Source of the DNA: Psychrobacter raelei
GTDB taxonomy: Bacteria > Pseudomonadota > Gammaproteobacteria > Pseudomonadales > Moraxellaceae
Length of the DNA: 64,000 nt
Reading direction: 5' to 3'
NCBI RefSeq assembly: GCF_022631235.3
Contig: NZ_CP093310.2
Coordinates: forward strand, 1,984,001-2,048,000
How positions within the stretch are numbered: the first letter of the stretch is position 1; each line of letters begins with the position of its first letter. A program made the position numbers and the translations under genes. Below the pieces are notes generated by a model, which was not told the DNA's origin, ran no database searches, and worked only from the letters and a program-made list of their open reading frames with translations. Positions 59,741-64,000 of the stretch are shown here, one piece after another.

Positions 59741-61315
59741 ATGTCTGATAAGCCGTACGCTCTTATTTCTGTTTCTGATAAATCACAAATTGAAAGCTTT
59801 GCAAAAGGCCTCATCGAAGCAGGATACGATCTATTATCTACCGGTGGTACGTATCGCCTACTGTCTGACAACGGCATTGCTGTGACTGAAGTGGCCGACT
59901 ATACCGGCTTCGCCGAAATGATGGATGGCCGCGTCAAAACCTTACACCCAAAAATTCATGGTGGTATTCTTGGTCGCCGTGGTCAAGACGATGCGGTTAT
60001 GAGCGAACATGGTATTCGCCCTATCGACTTAGTCGTGGTCAACCTTTATCCTTTTGCGCAAACTGTGGCAAAGCCTGATGTGACCAAAGCTGATGCGATT
60101 GAAAACATCGATATCGGTGGCCCAACCATGGTGCGCTCAGCGGCCAAAAACCACGAACATGTAGCCATCGTAACCAATCCTGCAGACTATGATGTGGTGC
60201 TACAAGAGCTAAAAGACACGGGCAGCATCTCTCAAAAAACCCGTTTTGATTTGGCAGTAAAAGCGTTTGAGCATACCGCTCATTATGATGGCATGATTGC
60301 CAACTTCTTAGGCAGTCGCCTAGAGTCATTTGAAGCGCCAGATAGCTTCGCTCGCACGTTCAACGTACAACTACAAAAAGCTCAAGATTTGCGCTATGGT
60401 GAAAACCCACATCAAAAAGCGGCATTTTATGTAGAAGCCAATGGCTCAGGTGAAGGCAGCATCTCTACCGCTCAGCAGCATCAAGGCAAAGAGCTGTCAT
60501 ACAACAACATCGCTGATACTGATGCCGCTTTAGAGTGTGTCAAATCATTTAGCGAGTCGGCCTGTGTGATTGTGAAGCACGCGAACCCTTGCGGTGTGGC
60601 CATCAATGCTGACCAGACTCAAGCATACAAAACAGCGTTTAGCACAGATCCTGAGTCATCTTTTGGCGGTATCATTGCCTTTAACCGTCCCCTAACTAAG
60701 CAAACGGCGCAAGCGATTGTAGATACGCAGTTCGCTGAAGTGATCATTGCCCCAAGCCTTGAGCAAGGTGTGCTTGACATTACTGCCGCCAAAAAGAACG
60801 TACGCGTCTTAACCTGTGGTGAGCTACCAAGCCCTGATCAACGTGCCGCGCAATTTGACTATAAACGTGTCACAGGCGGTCTATTAATCCAAAACCAAGA
60901 CTTGGGTCTTATCACTGCCGATGACCTACAAGTGGTGACTGATCTAAAACCTACTGCTGAGCAGTTAAATGACTTATTGTTCACTTGGACTGTGGCCAAG
61001 TATGTTAAGTCAAATGCCATTGTTTATGGTAAAGATCAGCGCACCATCGGTATTGGTGCCGGCCAAATGAGCCGTGTGAACTCAGCACGTATCGCAGCCA
61101 TCAAAGCTGAGCATGCCAACCTAGCAACGCAAGGCGCGGTTATGGCCTCAGATGCCTTCTTCCCATTCCGTGATGGTATCGATAACGCTGCTGAAGTAGG
61201 CATTAAAGCCATTATTCAACCCGGTGGTTCTATTCGTGATGACGAAACCATTGCTGCGGCGAACGAGCATGGTATCGCTATGGTCTTCACCGGTATGCGT
61301 CATTTCCGCCACTAA
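59741..61315 (+). CDS. purH: Bifunctional AICAR transformylase/IMP cyclohydrolase
   Basis: It performs the last two steps of IMP synthesis. The cyclohydrolase domain is N-terminal ([61 protein letters not shown]). The transformylase domain has [35 protein letters not shown] and the end [14 protein letters not shown]. Two ATGs lie at 59729 and 59741. The second gives the usual [14 protein letters not shown] start and has GGGAAA before it, so I prefer it; length is 524 residues. purH follows fis as in pseudomonads. It ends at a strong bidirectional terminator. Confidence 0.97.
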
Positions 61316-61349
61316 GCAACAAGCTTTGTGTATCTGATAGATGCCCATA

Positions 61350-61385
61350 AAAAAAGACCGCCTCAGTGAGGCGGTCTTTTTTTAT
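61350..61385. terminator. Bidirectional terminator between purH and ppiD
   Basis: The stem AAGACCGCCTCA/TGAGGCGGTCTT with a 2-base loop and A/T runs. The two genes converge on it. Confidence 0.9.
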
Positions 61386-61439
61386 GCGTCGTTTAAGATT
61401 GGGTATAAGCTGAGCAGTGATGTGATAGCAGATAAGACG

Positions 61440-63314
61440 TTAAATTCCACCAATCTCTTTAATCACTGCCTCATTTTTCTCAATCTTAGTGGCGCCGCGT
61501 AAGTACTCTAAGTAATCACTAAAGTGTTCTTGACCACGGATACTTCTCATATCGAACATGGCCTGCGACAGCTCAGCAGCAGGCACGTCCTTGATAGAGG
61601 CTTTACTGATTGGCCCCATCACCAGTACAGTTGCCCCACTGCTGGTTTTTTCAGCAACAGCCACTTGTTTGCCAGCAGGCGTGTTTTTACTAAAGGCAAT
61701 GGCTTTTTCATCCATACTTAGCTGTGGGTTTTGGCGGTTTATAGTGCCTAAGGCTTTAAAGGGCACTTTTGCCGCTGACATACCACTGTTATTTACCGTT
61801 TCGCTCAGACGCTTGGCCTGTGCCATCGCCTGCTGAGCTGCCTTTTGTTTTACCAAAGTATCTTTAATCTGAGCACTCGCTTGAGCCAAAGTTAACGGCT
61901 TAATAGGACGGTAATTGGTAGGCTGTACCCACACTGTGCCAGTATTAACTTTAATACCTGGGCTGACCGACTCTTCTTGTAAAGCAAAGTCATCAAAGGC
62001 CGCTTCAATAACCACAGGCTGGTTAAGCTCAGTATTGTTATTAAGCTTGGTGTAGTTTTTGATTTTGTGGACAGTCAAGCCCTCTTGCTGGGCGATATCT
62101 TCAATACCCACACCATCTGTGGCCATGTCATTAATACTGGTGATTTTATCAGCAATCAATTGCTCGCGCTTTTGACGTTGAGCTTGTGCGGTCAGCTCGT
62201 CACGCATACTGTCTAAACTCGGTACGCTCTCACCGCTTTTATCGGTCACTTTAAACAGCTGATAACCGAAGCTGGTTTTTACTGGAGCCGATACCTCACC
62301 TTTTTCTAGACCTGATAAAGCTTGAGCTACTTTTTGACCATCTGCACCGAAGGCGTCTGCATTAAAGGTGCCAATATCACCCCCTTTGGCAGCACTCACC
62401 GGATCCTCTGACAGCTCTTTGGCAATAGCTGCAAAGCTTTCGCCTTTTTTCAGACGTTGCTCAATTTGCTGCATGGTCGCCTCAGCCTTACTGCCAGTCA
62501 CTAGAATCTGGCTTACCTTTTGCTTGGAGTTACCCACAAAACGTGCTTTATAATCATCATATTGCGCTTGTAGCTCAGCTTGAGTGACTTTTTCGACAGG
62601 CAGCTTGCTCGGATCTAGGCTCACATAAGCCAAATCTACCATAGCTCGGCTATTTAGCTTGCTTTTATTCTCGTTATAATAATCAGAGATTTCTTTGTCA
62701 GATACGCTCACCTTATCTTTGAACTGCTCCCAAGGTAGGCGATACACCCACACATCGCGCGTCTCAAGTTGCAGCGCCAGTAGATCATGGATTTGCGACT
62801 CAGGATACACAGCCGTCTGAGCGACACTGGCATAAAGCTGCATTAGGTTTAACTGCTGACGGTACTGGGCAAACAGCTGATCTTTGGTGATGCCCTGCTG
62901 CTGCAATGCAAAAGCAAAGCGGTCGTTTGAGAACTGGCCATTTTCATCTAAATACTGCGGATCTTGTAATAACAGATTATTAATCGCAGCATCGGATACG
63001 TGCATCCCCAAATGATCGGTTTGGTTTCTTAACAGCGCACGGTTAATCAAGCCTTTGAGCACTTCGCTATTTAAGGCTTGGGTATTAATAGCACTGGCCT
63101 CTACCCCGCCTTGCAATAGCTCATTTCTGCGCCCATTTAGGCCATCTTGGTATTCTGCACGGCTAATGGTTTGATCGCCCACTTTAGCCACTTCATTGAC
63201 ACTCGATGCCCCACTAAAGTAGCTCTCTAGCCCCAATATCACCAATGGTGATAAACACAGCATTAAGAAGATTCTTCCGGGCCAACTTTGGAGAAAATTA
63301 CGTATCGATTCCAT
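61440..63314 (-). CDS. ppiD: Peptidyl-prolyl isomerase PpiD / SurA_N-containing periplasmic chaperone
   Basis: PpiD is anchored in the inner membrane near the Sec translocon and acts as a periplasmic chaperone. The N-terminus MESIRNFLQSWPGRIFLMLCLSPLVILGLESYF gives one membrane segment. A SurA_N-like chaperone domain (about 35-200) follows. A parvulin domain is recognisable around VSQILVTGSKAEATMQQIEQRLKKGESFAAIAKELSEDPVSAAKGGDIGTF ... VSAPVKTSFGYQLFKVTDK. At 624 residues it has family length. hupB lies upstream on the same strand, the usual order. Confidence 0.94.
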   Translation of the reverse strand: MESIRNFLQSWPGRIFLMLCLSPLVILGLESYFSGASSVNEVAKVGDQTISRAEYQDGLNGRRNELLQGGVEASAINTQALNSEVLKGLINRALLRNQTDHLGMHVSDAAINNLLLQDPQYLDENGQFSNDRFAFALQQQGITKDQLFAQYRQQLNLMQLYASVAQTAVYPESQIHDLLALQLETRDVWVYRLPWEQFKDKVSVSDKEISDYYNENKSKLNSRAMVDLAYVSLDPSKLPVEKVTQAELQAQYDDYKARFVGNSKQKVSQILVTGSKAEATMQQIEQRLKKGESFAAIAKELSEDPVSAAKGGDIGTFNADAFGADGQKVAQALSGLEKGEVSAPVKTSFGYQLFKVTDKSGESVPSLDSMRDELTAQAQRQKREQLIADKITSINDMATDGVGIEDIAQQEGLTVHKIKNYTKLNNNTELNQPVVIEAAFDDFALQEESVSPGIKVNTGTVWVQPTNYRPIKPLTLAQASAQIKDTLVKQKAAQQAMAQAKRLSETVNNSGMSAAKVPFKALGTINRQNPQLSMDEKAIAFSKNTPAGKQVAVAEKTSSGATVLVMGPISKASIKDVPAAELSQAMFDMRSIRGQEHFSDYLEYLRGATKIEKNEAVIKEIGGI

Positions 63315-63387
63315 AGTACATATCAGTCATAGGTTAATAAAAGTTTAACGCAATATCATACGTGAAAATAACAGCTGACACAAAAAA

Positions 63388-63407
63388 AACGCACCCTAAG
63401 GTGCGTT
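63388..63407 (-). terminator. hupB terminator
   Basis: AACGCACC (63388-63395) and GGTGCGTT (63400-63407) form the stem. On the minus strand it is followed by a T-run at 63382-63387. It lies about 50 bases after the hupB stop. Confidence 0.85.
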
Positions 63408-63456
63408 ATTGTCTACAAAGAGACATCGTGCTCGCTTAACTTAGCGCTCATTCGGC

Positions 63457-63729
63457 TTAGTTTAAACGATCTTTAAGGCCTTTACCTGCTTTAAAGTGTG
63501 GTACACGGCTTGCTGGAATTTGTAGCTCATCACCTGTCTTAGGATTGCGGCCAGTGCGTGCTTTGCGGTCTTTCACACTGAATGTACCAAAACCAACCAA
63601 TGAAATAGTGTCATTGTTTTCTAGCGCTTCACCAACACTTTCCATCATAGCATTTAGAGCGTCAGCAGCTTGAGTTTTGTTAAGACCGCTTTTCTCAGCA
63701 ATGCTATCTACTAATTCTGATTTATTCAT
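63457..63729 (-). CDS. hupB: DNA-binding protein HU-beta
   Basis: A 90-residue histone-like nucleoid protein that binds and bends DNA without strong sequence preference. The whole family pattern is seen: MNKSELVDSIAEKSGLNKTQAADALNAMMESVGEALENNDTISLVGFGTFSVKDRKARTGRNPKTGDELQIPASRVPHFKAGKGLKDRLN. FKAGKGLKD rather than FKPGK, and the position before ppiD, point to HupB and not IHF. AAGGAATT precedes the ATG. Confidence 0.96.
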   Translation of the reverse strand: MNKSELVDSIAEKSGLNKTQAADALNAMMESVGEALENNDTISLVGFGTFSVKDRKARTGRNPKTGDELQIPASRVPHFKAGKGLKDRLN

Positions 63730-64000
63730 AGAGAATTCCTTTAAAATAGATTTAAATTCGGGGGTAAATTCTATCGCTTAAAAACTAAATAAGCAATAAC
63801 CAAGCCCTTAAATACTACACCATAGCGCAAAAAAATGCACCGTTTTTACTGCTAGTATTTTTTGACGTGGTGGTTGTTAAATGCAGTTATAACAAGGGGT
63901 TTAAAAATGTGCAAGTAAATTTACATATAATTGGCCAATAACCCACTTAATACACCTTGTGACACCACTTTCTAGTGACTTTATACCTGCAAACCACTGT
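63730..64000. other. hupB upstream region at the window edge
   Basis: These 271 bases contain no gene I can support. The hupB promoter should be here. In related genomes lon lies upstream of hupB; its end would be outside the window. Confidence 0.4.

Overview
The window reads as a chromosomal segment of a Moraxellaceae gammaproteobacterium, most like Psychrobacter. This is inferred from the protein sequences, the moderately AT-rich DNA and the gene pairings (prmA-fis-purH, hupB-ppiD, alaS-lysC-csrA, PBP1b with a TPR lipoprotein, a long-form Gap). No search could be run, so genus level is inference. I saw no rRNA, tRNA, CRISPR array, prophage or plasmid functions.

Layout. 1-8.8 kb, minus strand: a cut-off lytic transglycosylase (mltD), a small periplasmic protein, a CNNM/CBS membrane protein, ihfB, rpsA, cmk, tadA and ung. 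8.9-10.1 kb: a solitary TnpB element with terminal hairpins, placed just after the clpA terminator. 10.2-18.7 kb: clpA and clpS, normally neighbours, are separated by a metabolic block holding an AEC transporter, a frameshifted benzoylformate decarboxylase gene and, divergently, a lactobacillus-type pyruvate oxidase. 18.7-29.1 kb, minus strand: a coiled-coil membrane protein, argC, hemE, proB, obgE, a long gap gene, a lipocalin and a Nudix-TenI fusion. 29.2-29.5 kb: a near-perfect Fur box and hemP, which is too short for ordinary ORF cut-offs. 29.6-38.6 kb: tamB and tamA. 38.9-51.3 kb, mostly plus strand: an LplT-like MFS carrier, a small membrane protein, a DUF389 protein, alaS, lysC, csrA, a HopJ-family protein, a DUF1315 protein, nadK and a Bax-inhibitor-1 protein. 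51.4-63.7 kb: a CcoI-like copper ATPase, PBP1b with a candidate LpoP activator, prmA, fis, purH, ppiD and hupB.

How it fits together. Most of the window is housekeeping: translation (rpsA, alaS, tadA, prmA), envelope assembly (tamA/tamB, PBP1b, mltD, ppiD), biosynthesis (argC, proB, hemE, lysC, purH, nadK), proteolysis (clpS/clpA) and global regulators (IHF beta, HU beta, Fis, CsrA). Convergent gene ends usually carry clear bidirectional terminators.

I found no clear new multi-gene defence or signalling system. The most notable accessory content is the 2-oxo-acid block between clpS and clpA, the TnpB with an apparently altered RuvC-II residue, and several unusual insertions in housekeeping proteins: an acidic ClpA linker, a CcoI insertion, three TamB repeats and a long TamA N-terminal region. 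Identifications rest on recognised motifs and remembered family sequences.
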